From Cyanobium usitatum str. Tous (GTDB lineage: Bacteria; Cyanobacteriota; Cyanobacteriia; PCC-6307; Cyanobiaceae), in the NCBI RefSeq assembly GCF_963920485.1, contig NZ_OY986431.1:992001-1056000 (forward strand): a stretch of DNA of 64,000 bases, read 5' to 3'. Below the pieces are notes generated by a model. The model worked only from the letters and a program-made list of their open reading frames with translations, was not told the DNA's origin and did no database searches. The translations under genes were made by a program, and so were the position numbers. This document shows, in pieces, positions 7,800-17,831 of this stretch. The first letter of the stretch is position 1. Each line of letters opens with the position of its first letter.

Positions 7800-10331
7800 C
7801 TATCCCACACCCCTGCCGCTTTTGAGGCTGCCGCGGGTCACGCCAAGACGGTTGTCCAGCTGTTCCTGCTGCCAGAGGCTGCGTCCGCTGATCTCACCAC
7901 GCAGGGCCGCTGAATATTGCTGTACCCGATGCTGGCTCTCGGCCGCTGATTCCTGCAACAACTCAATTCGGAACTGCCGCACCCCAGCACGCATCAACTG
8001 GGGCAGGGCCTCAGCCGCTGTCTGAGCTCGGCCATTAAACAAGGTGTTACGGCAGCCAAGATCGGCCTTTAGAGGGTGCTCACTGCCGCTGCGATCACGC
8101 AGCAGCACCTTGTGCTTTTCGCAAGGTCGGCCGCAGTCGGTGTGGTCGTGTCCGTCGGATAGGAAGGCGCAAAAGAGGCAGTGCTCCATGTGGAACAGGG
8201 GCATGTGCTGGTGGGCCGTTACCTCAACCTGGCCGGGGGGGCAGCCCCGCAGCAGGGCCAGCATCTGCTGGAGGTCGAGGTCGTAGCTGGCGGTGATTCG
8301 CTGCAGCTTCCAATGGTCCAGAAACCACGCGGCGGTAACTGGATTAGCGATATTCAAGGAAAAATCGCCGCAGCATGGAGCAAGGGGTGTGAGCACCTCA
8401 AGCTGGTCGGCATTGCGAACCAGGTAGCCATCGGGGGCCGCCCGCACTAGGGGCTCCAGGGTCCAGCGCTCATCAGGCCGTGTGATGCGAGCCCCAGCCA
8501 GCCAGATGCCTCCAGGCCAGCAGCCACGGCCGATTGCCACGGCCTCGCGCAGCTCGGCCGGCTGATCAAGGTCAGCGATTACTGACGCTACTGGTTGATC
8601 GCGCAGGGCTTTCAACTGCTCAAGGCTGCGCACCAGCACAACCAATTGCGGGTCAGAATTCTCAGCCCTGTCCGAACCAGGGCTGGAAAGACTCTGCAAT
8701 AGCTCTGAGAAATCAGCCGTATCCCCTGCCAAAGGGGCCTGATAGCAGCTGGGGCCAGGCTCAATTGCGGCCAGCGCCTCAACTAGGTCGCGGCGCAACT
8801 TGTTGAGCTGGGCTAGCGGCAGAAACAGCGCTCCCTCGAGCGCAAGCTCCAGCTGCTCCAACCTCCAGCAGGTGCCGCCAAGGCGCCCCAGTTGGGTTTG
8901 AAGTCTGGGTTTGTCTAAGGGTTGCTCGCTGGCGCCCTGCAGGGCCGAGGCGGAGCGCAACTTTATTTGCACAATTGCTGCTGGATCTAGTCCCTCTGCC
9001 CACTCAACCCGCAGCTCCAAGGGCTCGCCAAGCCGTCCTTGCAGGCGAAGCCTTAAGCCTCGAGTGCACTCCGGTGTTGCCTGGCCGGCCATGCGCTGCC
9101 ATTGACTTTCAAGTGCGGGATCGCTGGTGAGCCAGCAGGGGCTACCCGCTGACAACCCGCGGTTTTCGATCCGGCCAGGGCCAAGCCGTACGGCCAGCCG
9201 GCCCATCGGGCGCTGCTGCACAGCCATCAGCCGGCCGCCAACCTCCGCGGGTGGCTCGAATGGTCCAGATCCAGGGGCCTCAAACACCAGACCATCGCCT
9301 GGCTTCAGAGCCGCCTGCGTCTGGATGATCCACCAACCGCCGGCACTGCAGCGCTCGAGTACACCAACCTGCGGGCCCCGCTTCTTGCTCCAGCGGCCGT
9401 GCACGAGAGCCTGGTGGTCGAGGCCCCCCAACCAGCCTGTGGAAAGCCCCCGCGAGAAGCTCAACTCCAGGGAGCGCCTCTGCTCAGCTGACTGGGGTGC
9501 GCTGGGTAGACCCTCGGCTAAACGATCGAGTCCTTGGCGGTAGGCATCGGTAACGGCCGCCACGTAGGTGGCTTCCTTAAGACGCCCCTCGATCTTGAGG
9601 CTGGCGATGCCGATCTGCTCGAGCTGGGGCAAAAGCTCCCAGGCGGAGAGATCCTGGGGTGAGAGCAGGTAGCGCTGGTCTTGAAGATCCCGTTCTTCGC
9701 CGTCAACAATCAGCTGGTAGGGCAAGCGGCAAGCCTGGGCACACTCGCCCCGGTTGGCACTGCGCTGGCCCAAGGCTTCGCTGGTGAGGCACTGGCCCGA
9801 ATAGGCAACGCAAAGGGCTCCATGCACAAACACTTCTAGGGGCATGGCCAACTGGCGCTGTTGCAGCTGACGTTGCAAGCGGTCCAAGTCGGTGAGCGTC
9901 AGCTCACGGGCAAGCACGACCCGTTCACAACCAAGCGCCGCAGCCATGGCAACGCCTGCGGCGCTGGTGATCGACATCTGAGTGGATCCGTGTACAGCCA
10001 GTTCGGGCGCCAGCTTGCGAGCCAGCCGGGCCAGGCCAACGTCTTGAACAATCAGGGCATCGACATGGGCCGCAGCGGCAGCCCTGATCAGCACTGCCGC
10101 CTCAACCAGCTCATCACTGAATACGAGCACATTTACGGTGAGAAATCCCTTCACCCCCCGCCGATGTAGCCAGTGCATCAGCTCAGGCAACTCCTCCCGT
10201 TGAAAATTAGCCGCCCGCATACGGGCGTTAAATACCTCCACACCGAAATAAACGGCATCGGCGCCATTTGCTACCGCGGCGCGCAGGGCCTGCCAATTAC
10301 CCGCAGGGGCCAGCAATTCCGGAATTCTCAT
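7800..10331 (-). CDS. U32 family peptidase-like protein (rRNA/tRNA hydroxylation family)
   Basis: 843 residues. The N-terminal U32 domain starts MRIPELLAPAGNWQALRAAV, with four conserved cysteines at C174, C181, C197 and C201 (RGECAQACR) that in this family bind an iron-sulfur cluster. The C-terminal part holds a second Cys/His group (MEHCLFCAF, DCGRPCEKHK) and DLGCRNTLFNG. U32 proteins such as RlhA and TrhP hydroxylate RNA pyrimidines using prephenate. The long form with a DUF3656-like middle is closest to RlhA, which is my inference. The ATG overlaps the stop of the VanY-type gene (TGATG). Confidence 0.85.
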   Translation of the reverse strand: MRIPELLAPAGNWQALRAAVANGADAVYFGVEVFNARMRAANFQREELPELMHWLHRRGVKGFLTVNVLVFSDELVEAAVLIRAAAAAHVDALIVQDVGLARLARKLAPELAVHGSTQMSITSAAGVAMAAALGCERVVLARELTLTDLDRLQRQLQQRQLAMPLEVFVHGALCVAYSGQCLTSEALGQRSANRGECAQACRLPYQLIVDGEERDLQDQRYLLSPQDLSAWELLPQLEQIGIASLKIEGRLKEATYVAAVTDAYRQGLDRLAEGLPSAPQSAEQRRSLELSFSRGLSTGWLGGLDHQALVHGRWSKKRGPQVGVLERCSAGGWWIIQTQAALKPGDGLVFEAPGSGPFEPPAEVGGRLMAVQQRPMGRLAVRLGPGRIENRGLSAGSPCWLTSDPALESQWQRMAGQATPECTRGLRLRLQGRLGEPLELRVEWAEGLDPAAIVQIKLRSASALQGASEQPLDKPRLQTQLGRLGGTCWRLEQLELALEGALFLPLAQLNKLRRDLVEALAAIEPGPSCYQAPLAGDTADFSELLQSLSSPGSDRAENSDPQLVVLVRSLEQLKALRDQPVASVIADLDQPAELREAVAIGRGCWPGGIWLAGARITRPDERWTLEPLVRAAPDGYLVRNADQLEVLTPLAPCCGDFSLNIANPVTAAWFLDHWKLQRITASYDLDLQQMLALLRGCPPGQVEVTAHQHMPLFHMEHCLFCAFLSDGHDHTDCGRPCEKHKVLLRDRSGSEHPLKADLGCRNTLFNGRAQTAAEALPQLMRAGVRQFRIELLQESAAESQHRVQQYSAALRGEISGRSLWQQEQLDNRLGVTRGSLKSGRGVG

Positions 10332-11035
10332 CAGCGCGCCAACCGCTGGGCGGGCTCAAATAACTGCAGCGCCTCGGCGCTGCCCTCAAATCGCCAATGC
10401 CAGGGCTCGTAACTCACCCCCTGGGCATTGCCTCGGGGGAAGGAGAGGGTGAAGTGATAGCGGGCAGCATTGGCCTGTAGCCAGGCATAGGCTGGGGTTT
10501 GATCGAAGCTTGGTGAGAGGTTCGTATCAGGTGCCAGGCCATCGCCGAGATCTATGGCGAAGCCGGTGCTGTGCTCAGAAAACCCAGGCGGGGCGCTAAC
10601 CATCGCTCTCTCTCGAGCGCTTTGATTGCGATCCGATTTCACATCAAAAAAGAGTTCTTTTTGCAGCGTATGGGATCGGAAGGCGCTCAGCACCACTAGC
10701 TCGACCCCGCTACTGGCGGCATCACGCTGCATGGCCAGAAGAGCTGTTGCCGCATCGCGATGCAGGCTTAGCCCAGGGGCAACCGCCACCCGTTTGGTAG
10801 CGGCCAGCTCGCCGTAGGGGAAATGGCCGAGCAGGCGTCCATCAAGGCCCGTGCGGGCGTTTAATCCCTTAACTGGCGGTGGGGCCAATAGGCGCTGCAG
10901 CGGCCCTGGGCGCCAAACCAGAACTAGGGCAAGGGTGATCAAAAGCGAGCCTGTGCCCACGCTGACTCCCAGTAGCCAGCGGTTCGTCTTGGCTGAAGGG
11001 GGGCTGGTGCGGCGGGCGACAGGAATGTCCCCCAT
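10331..11035 (-). CDS. VanY-type D-alanyl-D-alanine carboxypeptidase (M15B), membrane anchored
   Basis: 234 residues from the ATG at 11035. The frame is open for 28 more codons upstream, but that extension is Arg/Pro-rich and unlike the family. One membrane segment (about 20-40, LLGVSVGTGSLLITLALVLV) anchors a periplasmic domain. That domain has the M15 zinc motif FSEHSTGFAIDLGDG and the second site YEPWHWRFEG. It trims the terminal D-Ala of peptidoglycan stem peptides. Its stop overlaps the start of the U32 gene. No vancomycin-resistance genes are nearby, so the role is ordinary cell-wall turnover. Confidence 0.88.
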   Translation of the reverse strand: MGDIPVARRTSPPSAKTNRWLLGVSVGTGSLLITLALVLVWRPGPLQRLLAPPPVKGLNARTGLDGRLLGHFPYGELAATKRVAVAPGLSLHRDAATALLAMQRDAASSGVELVVLSAFRSHTLQKELFFDVKSDRNQSARERAMVSAPPGFSEHSTGFAIDLGDGLAPDTNLSPSFDQTPAYAWLQANAARYHFTLSFPRGNAQGVSYEPWHWRFEGSAEALQLFEPAQRLAR

Positions 11036-11219
11036 GGCTTGGGGTTGGCCTGGCCTGCGGGAATTGCGATAGGTCACGCGGGTTCCCTGCCTGGCACCGA
11101 GCAATCTTCCTAAACACAAGCAATGAAGATCCTAGGCGGGGAGGTCGGACTGACCACCACCTGACCGGTTAGCGGTGTTAGCTTCCCAGAAGCATCCAAG
11201 TTGGCGGAGCGTTTTTTTG

Positions 11220-12617
11220 ATGTTGCGAGTCGCGATTGTGGGTGGCGGCCCCAGTGGATCCTGTGCAGCTGAGGTGCTTGCCAAGGCCGGTATTCAAACC
11301 TGGATTTTTGAGCGCAAGCTCGACAACGCCAAGCCTTGCGGCGGCGCCATTCCGCTTTGCATGGTGGAAGAATTCGACCTGCCTGAGTCGATCATCGACC
11401 GCAAGGTGCGCAATATGAAGATGATCTCCCCCTCAAATAGAGAGGTAGATATTAATTTAGAGAATGAAAACGAATACATTGGTATGTGCCGTAGGGAGGT
11501 TATGGACGCCTTTCTCCGCAACCGATCTGCTGAATTAGGTGCCCAGCTCGTGAACGGCTTGGTTACCAAAATCGATACAGGTGACAAGCGACAGGGACCC
11601 TATACCCTTACCTACTCCGATTATGCCGCTGGAGAAGCAACTGGAGTAACGAAGACTCTAGAAGTTGATTTGATTGTGGGAGCTGATGGAGCCAATAGTC
11701 GAGTAGCCAAGGCCATGGATGCCGGTGACTACAACGTGGCAATCGCTTTCCAGGAGCGCATCAGACTGCCTGCCGAGGAGATGAAGTACTACGAAAACTT
11801 GGCTGAGATGTATGTGGGTACTGATGTATCTCCAGACTTTTATGCCTGGGTATTCCCCAAGTACGACCACGTGGCGGTTGGTACTGGAACCATGCAACAA
11901 AACCAAGGGCTGATCAAGGGACTTCAGGAGGGCATCCGAGAACGAGCCAAAAAACGACTGGTCAACGGCGAAGTTATCAAGGTAGAAGCCCATCCGATTC
12001 CGGAGCATCCCCGCCCCCGTCGGGTGGTTGGCCGCATGGCTTTAGTTGGTGATGCTGCTGGCTATGTCACCAAGAGCTCTGGCGAGGGCATTTATTTCGC
12101 AGCCAAGAGCGGTCGCATGTGTGCCGAGCAGATTGTGGAGTCCAGTGCTGGAGGTAGCAAGGTTCCTACCGAGGCAGATCTTAAAAAATATCTGAAGAAG
12201 TGGGATCGCCAATACGGCGCTACCTATAAGGTTCTTGAGATACTCCAAAATATTTTTTACCGAAACGATGCTGCTCGTGAAGCATTTGTCGAGATGTGCG
12301 ACGACAAGGACGTACAACGCCTCACCTTCGACAGTTATCTCTACAAGCGTGTGGTGATGATGAATCCGTGGCAGCAGTTGAAGCTGACCCTGCTTACCCT
12401 AGGTTCGGTACTTAGGGGCAATGCCCTCGCTCCCCAGAGTTACAAGCCTGTCAATAGCGCCGTGAGAGGAGAGGCTGAAGTTAATGCAATGCTGGCTGTT
12501 AGTAGCATCAAAGGTGGTATCAAGGTGGGGGTAAAATCACGCAAAACCGAAACCTCGACTGCAAACAAATCAGAGCCTGAACAGGATCGCGAACCGGCCC
12601 TAGCCGGAAAGGATTAA
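11220..12617 (+). CDS. chlP: Geranylgeranyl diphosphate/chlorophyll reductase
   Basis: 465 residues from the ATG at 11220, which is chosen because the FAD dinucleotide-binding fold begins at once (MLRVAIVGGGPSGSCAAEVL). An earlier in-frame start at 11175 would add 15 unlike residues. The enzyme saturates the geranylgeranyl chain to phytyl for chlorophyll a and tocopherol. CGGAIPLCMVEEFDLPES and GLVGDAAGY-type motifs (here ALVGDAAGYVTKSSGEGIYFAAKSG) are typical. The C-terminal 60 residues are Lys/Ser-rich and variable. Base composition in the middle is noticeably more AT-rich than its neighbours. Confidence 0.96.
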   Translation: MLRVAIVGGGPSGSCAAEVLAKAGIQTWIFERKLDNAKPCGGAIPLCMVEEFDLPESIIDRKVRNMKMISPSNREVDINLENENEYIGMCRREVMDAFLRNRSAELGAQLVNGLVTKIDTGDKRQGPYTLTYSDYAAGEATGVTKTLEVDLIVGADGANSRVAKAMDAGDYNVAIAFQERIRLPAEEMKYYENLAEMYVGTDVSPDFYAWVFPKYDHVAVGTGTMQQNQGLIKGLQEGIRERAKKRLVNGEVIKVEAHPIPEHPRPRRVVGRMALVGDAAGYVTKSSGEGIYFAAKSGRMCAEQIVESSAGGSKVPTEADLKKYLKKWDRQYGATYKVLEILQNIFYRNDAAREAFVEMCDDKDVQRLTFDSYLYKRVVMMNPWQQLKLTLLTLGSVLRGNALAPQSYKPVNSAVRGEAEVNAMLAVSSIKGGIKVGVKSRKTETSTANKSEPEQDREPALAGKD

Positions 12618-12627
12618 TTCTCAACAG

Positions 12628-13788
12628 CTACTTGAATTTGGTATTTTCAGCGCTCATATTGGCCTCTGCCAATGTGAGCAATTTTTTTGCCTCTGAATCC
12701 CACAGAACGTATCTAAAGCTGCTGGGGAAATCTTTAAGGCTTAATTTCGGACATCCGATCAGTAGCGCTGCATTGGCTTCGTGGCAGGCCCGCAAGCGGT
12801 AATTAGGAATTCTTTCGCAGAGGTGATGAATACTGTGGAAGGAGATGTCTGCCCAAAACCAATTTAGGATTGCCGGCATTACCAAATTGCTACTACCCTC
12901 TAGGGCGCCACGCTGATAATCCCACCCTTCGTTACTACTTGCGTAGGAATCCGCAAAATTGTGTTGAACAAAAAAGATGCAGAGAAACAATGCTGCCGAT
13001 AAAGTCATCACAAGTAGGTAGCAGCTCCAAAACAGGCCGTGGCCAAGCCACGATCCCATCAGCCACCAGCTAGTGAGTACAACCAAATTATTAGCAAAAA
13101 TATCTATACACTCAGATGATGTATACCAATGACTGGAGCGAAAATTACGGCTCAATGCTGGCAGCTCGGTAAGGCCTATTAGTCCCTTTTGGCCCAGGTG
13201 GGATGCCATAGAGGCCAACCACTCAGATACACCCAGTACCAGCACAATCCTTGGCCGAATCAGAAGGTAGTAGCAACCTCCTGGAAAGAGCATCAGAGGG
13301 TGGCGACTAAGTCCATAAAACCAGCGTTGCCGTGGAGACAGGGCCAAGTAGTCGCTCAGGGTCAGCACCGCAGAGGGGCCCCGATAGCGCTCCCAGTTGC
13401 CGTTGTGTTTGTGGTGGAAGGCGTGGCCGCGGGACCAGGGGTGTTGGGGGATTGCATTTAGGCAGCCCAGGAGAAAACCAACTGGCCTGTTTATCCAGCG
13501 AGTTTTGAAGAGCGATTCGTGGCCGCAATCGTGCATTAGCGCGAATGAGCGCGCCGAAAAAAGGACTAGTAGCAGCAGCACTGGCAGCAGCAGTAGCCGT
13601 AGGCCTCCGCCGGCGGCATCGAGCGCCGGCACTGATGCCCAAAGCAGGGCTGTCGGCACGAGAGTATTGATTAACTGCCAGCTGGCGATGCGGTCATCGC
13701 CTTGGCGGAAGGCCTCGAGCTGAAAATCTCGGCGCCGCGGTGAAACGGGCGACAAGAAGGCCGGCGGCAACGGAAGCAAGCTCAACAA
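12628..13788 (-). CDS. Membrane fatty acid desaturase family protein
   Basis: About 386 residues. Three His boxes are present: HDCGHESLF, RGHAFHHKHNG and HSIHHLCERIPNYRLR, with paired hydrophobic segments between them, as in di-iron acyl-lipid desaturases. Substrate position cannot be told. The open frame runs back to 13938, into glyS, and has no convincing ATG. The TTG at 13788, 59 bases after the glyS stop, is the most plausible start. The gene is convergent with chlP and less GC-rich than its surroundings. Confidence 0.8.
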   Translation of the reverse strand: MLSLLPLPPAFLSPVSPRRRDFQLEAFRQGDDRIASWQLINTLVPTALLWASVPALDAAGGGLRLLLLPVLLLLVLFSARSFALMHDCGHESLFKTRWINRPVGFLLGCLNAIPQHPWSRGHAFHHKHNGNWERYRGPSAVLTLSDYLALSPRQRWFYGLSRHPLMLFPGGCYYLLIRPRIVLVLGVSEWLASMASHLGQKGLIGLTELPALSRNFRSSHWYTSSECIDIFANNLVVLTSWWLMGSWLGHGLFWSCYLLVMTLSAALFLCIFFVQHNFADSYASSNEGWDYQRGALEGSSNLVMPAILNWFWADISFHSIHHLCERIPNYRLRACHEANAALLIGCPKLSLKDFPSSFRYVLWDSEAKKLLTLAEANMSAENTKFK

Positions 13789-13846
13789 TGACCCCCAATT
13801 TGAACAGGCATTTAGTTCAACAACATTCCTATAGCCTATGGGGATC

Positions 13847-16012
13847 TCATCCCACGATGCGACTGAAGTCAGCCAATACGGAAGCCTGATTGCGCAGCAC
13901 CCCCAGCAAATGGAGACGGTTGCTGCGTACCGCTCCATCTTCAGCCATCACCATCACGCTTTGCTCGCCGTCAAAGAATGCCGCCAAGGCTGGGGCACCA
14001 GCCGAAAGCCCGCTAGCCAAGTTGCGATAGCGATCATGGGCCCTACTGGTGGCGATGGGCTCAAGCTTATTGAGCACGGCCAACATGGCTGCCTCACTAC
14101 TTTTTTCGAACAGATCCGGATCGACTACTGCCGCGGCACTGAGCACGCTGCTGGGCAGATCGGCCTGGTTTGCCAGCCGCGCCGCCCGTGTAACTACCGC
14201 CTGCACCGCTGCCAACTGGCCAGAGCTGCGCAGCTCCATAAGCAGGGCAACTCGTAGCCGGGCATCCTCTGGATCGGACAGCACCCGCGCTTGATCGCTT
14301 TTATGGCCAGCCACCGCTTGCACTAGGTCGACATCTATTCCGCCTTCCTCAAGCAGGCTGACCAGGCGCTGGCGTAGGAAGTCGGCGAGCTCAGCGGTTA
14401 ATTTTTCCGCATCAACGGCGTAGTGAGGGAGCAGCTCAGCCCAGTGCTGGCATGAGCGCTGCAAAAGGGCGAGCAGATCCAAGCGCCAGCCCTTCTCCCA
14501 CAAAATCTGCAGGAGGCCTTGACCCGCGCGGCGCAGGGCGTAGGGATCGGATGAGCCGGTGGGACGTTCGCCCTTGGCGTAGATGCTTAAGAGCAACTCC
14601 AGGCGCTCAGCCAGGGCGACAACAGCTCCTGCCTCGGAGGTGGGGAGGGCGTCGCCGGCGCCACGGGGCAAGTAGTGCTCCAGCACAGCCAGGCCTACCT
14701 GATGGGGCTCTCCCTCTGCCACCAAATATTTGCCCCCCATAGCGCCCTGTAGCTCTGGGAATTCACCCACCATCTGGCTAACAAGGTCGTGTTTGCAGAG
14801 ATGGGCCGCCCGACGGGCATAGCTGCCACAGCTGGAGGAAAGCTCGAGCTGCTCAAGTAGGACGTCTGTGCACCATTCGAGCCGCTCAGTGCGATTGAGC
14901 AGGGATCCCAAGCCCTCAGCGAAGGTGACCCGCTCTAGCTGAGACCTGCGATCAATACTGGCCACATTGCGGTCAGCCCGTACAAAGAATTCAGCGTCGG
15001 CGAGTCGAGCCTTCAGCACCCGCTCGTTGCCACGCGCCACGCTGGCAGCGGCTTCGGGCAGGGCGTTGCTGACGCACAAAAAGCGTGGCAGCAAGCTGCC
15101 TCGGGCAGCAAGGGCTAGGGGATCAAGGTTATGGCCCTTTGTAAAAAGAGGCACATAGCGTTGGTGCGAGCGCATCACGGTGCTGAGCACCTCGGCCGGT
15201 AGGTCTAAGTAATGCTCCTCGAATTGGCCCTGCAGCAGGGTTGGCGATTCGACCAGGTCAATCAGTTCCTGGAAGAGCATCTCCGGCAGATCGGCATCGG
15301 CGTTATGTGTTGAGGCTGCAGCTTCAACGGCGTTGCGAATTACGGCTCCACGGCGATCGCGATCAACCTCCACCCCGGCGGCGGCCAGCAGATCGGCGTA
15401 GGCCTCGGCGTTAGGGATGGTCACGCTGGCCTGATGCAGGCGATGGCCCCGGCTCTCCCTGCCAGCCGTGACGACCGGATCACTGCCAGCAAGGCTTACG
15501 GGCACCAGCTCGGCATCGAGCAGGGCCACAAGCCACCGCACTGGCCTAGAGAAGCGACTCTCCCCCTCCCCCCAGCGCATGAAGCGGCGTCCCTGCAGGG
15601 CCTCAATCCAAAGGGGAACCTGGGTTGCCACCACATCGGTGGTGGGCTGGCCTGGTTCGAGGCAGCGGGCAAACAAAAATGGCCCCTTAGCCGTGTCACG
15701 AATTTCCAGGGCCTCGGGGGCAACGCCACAGCGTTTGGCAAAGCCAAGGGCTGCAGCAGTTGGTTGGCCATCCTTGAGGGCTTGGGCCTGGGGAGGCCCC
15801 TTACGCTCCTCCTCCAGATCTGGCTGGCGATGCGGCAGCCCATTCACGCTGAGCACCAACCGGCGGGGCGTACTTGTGCAGTAAATGCGCTCGTGACTGA
15901 GCCTCAAGGTGGCCAGATCGCGTCGCACCAGCTGCTCCAGCTGGGGCAGGGCTAGCCGCGCAAAATCGGCCGGAAGTTCCTCAGTGCCGATTTCGAGCAA
16001 AAAAGTCGACAC
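13847..16012 (-). CDS. glyS: Glycyl-tRNA synthetase beta subunit
   Basis: 721 residues from a GTG at 16012, which begins the conserved STFLLEIGTEELPADF. The frame opens 6 codons earlier, but those do not match the family. Beta subunit of the alpha2beta2 enzyme that charges tRNA-Gly; the alpha gene is not in the window. Typical segments are TPRRLVLSVNGLP, GKYLVAEGE and SDPYALRRAGQGLLQI, with an anticodon-binding helical C-terminus. It is divergent from sir across 82 bases and upstream of the desaturase gene. Confidence 0.95.
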   Translation of the reverse strand: MSTFLLEIGTEELPADFARLALPQLEQLVRRDLATLRLSHERIYCTSTPRRLVLSVNGLPHRQPDLEEERKGPPQAQALKDGQPTAAALGFAKRCGVAPEALEIRDTAKGPFLFARCLEPGQPTTDVVATQVPLWIEALQGRRFMRWGEGESRFSRPVRWLVALLDAELVPVSLAGSDPVVTAGRESRGHRLHQASVTIPNAEAYADLLAAAGVEVDRDRRGAVIRNAVEAAASTHNADADLPEMLFQELIDLVESPTLLQGQFEEHYLDLPAEVLSTVMRSHQRYVPLFTKGHNLDPLALAARGSLLPRFLCVSNALPEAAASVARGNERVLKARLADAEFFVRADRNVASIDRRSQLERVTFAEGLGSLLNRTERLEWCTDVLLEQLELSSSCGSYARRAAHLCKHDLVSQMVGEFPELQGAMGGKYLVAEGEPHQVGLAVLEHYLPRGAGDALPTSEAGAVVALAERLELLLSIYAKGERPTGSSDPYALRRAGQGLLQILWEKGWRLDLLALLQRSCQHWAELLPHYAVDAEKLTAELADFLRQRLVSLLEEGGIDVDLVQAVAGHKSDQARVLSDPEDARLRVALLMELRSSGQLAAVQAVVTRAARLANQADLPSSVLSAAAVVDPDLFEKSSEAAMLAVLNKLEPIATSRAHDRYRNLASGLSAGAPALAAFFDGEQSVMVMAEDGAVRSNRLHLLGVLRNQASVLADFSRIVG

Positions 16013-16094
16013 GGCGGCAGGGCAACACAAGACGACTGTATTGAACGCCGTTCGCTAACTTCATTGGCGTGCCGAGCGTTGTGCCAAGGACCTG

Positions 16095-17831
16095 ATGCCC
16101 GAAGTCAAGCCGGCCGCCTCCAAATTTGAGCAGCTCAAGGCCAGTAGTGGCCACCTCAAAGAGCCATTGCTGACGGAGCTCGGCAACGACTCCCTCAATT
16201 TCACGGAAGGTGCTGTCCAGATCCTGAAGTTTCACGGCAGCTACCAGCAGGACAACCGCGAAAACCGGCGCAAGGGCGCTGAGAAGGATTGGCAGATGAT
16301 GCTGCGGTTGCGCAATCCCGGTGGGCGGGTCCCGGGGCCCCTCTTTCTGGCCATAGACGAGCTTGCCGACCGGCTTGGTAACGGCAGCCTGAGGGTCACC
16401 ACTCGCCAGGCATTTCAAATGCATGGCGTCCGAAAGGAGAACCTCAAAGAGGTAATCGGCACGATCGTGCGCGAGCTGGGCTCGACCCTGGCGGCCTGTG
16501 GCGACATCAACCGCAATGTGATGGCGCCGGCAGCACCCTATGACAAGGGGGCATACCCCGCTGCGCGCAAGCTTGCCGACGACATCGCTGATTTGCTCGC
16601 CCCCCAGGCGGCTGAGGGGTCCTACCTCGACCTCTGGGTTGATGGTGAGCTCAGCTACAGGATCAAGCCCAGCACTGCGGTAGCCAAAATCAAGGCACTG
16701 CAGCAGGAGGGTGCAGTATATAGCGGTGATGCGGCCGAACCGCTCTATGGCGACACCTACCTGCCCCGAAAATTCAAGGTTGCCGTCACCGTTCCCGGCG
16801 ACAACTCGGTAGACCTGCTGACCCAGGACATCGGCTTGGTGCTGTTCTGTGACCCCCAAGGCAGCCCTCTGGGCTGCAACGTTTACGTAGGTGGTGGCAT
16901 GGGCCGCACCCACAACAAGGAGGAGACCTTCGCTCGTACAGCGGACCGCCTCGGTTATGTGGCCTATGGGCACGTGCTTGAACTGCTGCAGGCGATCGTG
17001 GCCCTACAGCGGGACCATGGCGACCGGGAGCAAAGGCGCCATGCCCGCATGAAGTATTTAATCCACGACCGGGGCGTCGATTGGTTCCGTCAGGAGCTTC
17101 AGGAGCGCTACTTCGCCCACCCGATCAAAGGGATGCGGCTAGAGCCAAAAACCAAGCTCGAGGATTACCTCGGCTGGCATCGCCAGAGCCGTGGCCTTTG
17201 GTTTGTGGGCCTACCAGTGCTGTGCGGACGCCTATCCGGTGAGCTCAAGAGTGGTTTACGTCGACTGGTCGACACCTACAAGCTCGAGGTGCGACTCACC
17301 CCCAACCAGGATCTGCTGCTCTGCAACATCGGCACCGCCCAGCGCTCCACCATCCGCGCTGCCCTGGCTGAGCTTGGCATCAATGCACCGGAAGCACCTG
17401 CCCCACTGCAGCGCCACGCCCTGGCCTGTCCGGCACTGCCCCTATGTGGTCTCGCTGTTACGGAAGCTGAGCGCATCCTGCCAAGCGTGCTGGAGCGGCT
17501 GGAAGCCCAACTGCAGCGCCTGGAGATTTCCCGATCGGTGCTAGTGCGCATCACCGGCTGCCCCAATGGCTGCGCCCGCCCCTACATGGCCGAGATCGGC
17601 CTGGTTGGCAGTGGTGTTGACCAATATCAGCTGTGGCTTGGGGGCACCCCCAACCTCAGCCGAATAGCGGAGCCCTATCTCGAGAAGATGCCGCTGGAGG
17701 ATCTTGAAACCACCCTTGAACCGCTGCTGAAGGCCTGGCAGTGCGCCGGCGGCCGCCGCAGCTTTGGCGATTTTGTGGTCAAGAGTGGCCGTGACACCGT
17801 GCAGAAATTACTGGAAGCAGGGGCTGGCTGA
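16095..17831 (+). CDS. sir: Ferredoxin-dependent sulfite reductase
   Basis: 578 residues. The siroheme/4Fe-4S ligands are C445, C451, C489 and C493 within LACPALPLCG and TGCPNGCARPYMAEIG. The ARPYMAEIG continuation distinguishes sulfite from nitrite reductases. It reduces sulfite to sulfide with six electrons from ferredoxin. The N-terminal SKFEQLKASSGHLKEPLLTE is the plant/cyanobacterial form. The ATG at 16095 precedes it directly. It lies divergent from glyS, and a strong hairpin overlaps its stop codon. Confidence 0.96.
   Translation: MPEVKPAASKFEQLKASSGHLKEPLLTELGNDSLNFTEGAVQILKFHGSYQQDNRENRRKGAEKDWQMMLRLRNPGGRVPGPLFLAIDELADRLGNGSLRVTTRQAFQMHGVRKENLKEVIGTIVRELGSTLAACGDINRNVMAPAAPYDKGAYPAARKLADDIADLLAPQAAEGSYLDLWVDGELSYRIKPSTAVAKIKALQQEGAVYSGDAAEPLYGDTYLPRKFKVAVTVPGDNSVDLLTQDIGLVLFCDPQGSPLGCNVYVGGGMGRTHNKEETFARTADRLGYVAYGHVLELLQAIVALQRDHGDREQRRHARMKYLIHDRGVDWFRQELQERYFAHPIKGMRLEPKTKLEDYLGWHRQSRGLWFVGLPVLCGRLSGELKSGLRRLVDTYKLEVRLTPNQDLLLCNIGTAQRSTIRAALAELGINAPEAPAPLQRHALACPALPLCGLAVTEAERILPSVLERLEAQLQRLEISRSVLVRITGCPNGCARPYMAEIGLVGSGVDQYQLWLGGTPNLSRIAEPYLEKMPLEDLETTLEPLLKAWQCAGGRRSFGDFVVKSGRDTVQKLLEAGAG

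Noticed and set aside
15981-16973. 330-codon minus-strand frame antisense to sir
   Set aside because: Shadow of the sir N-terminal half in GC-rich DNA; no recognisable domain.
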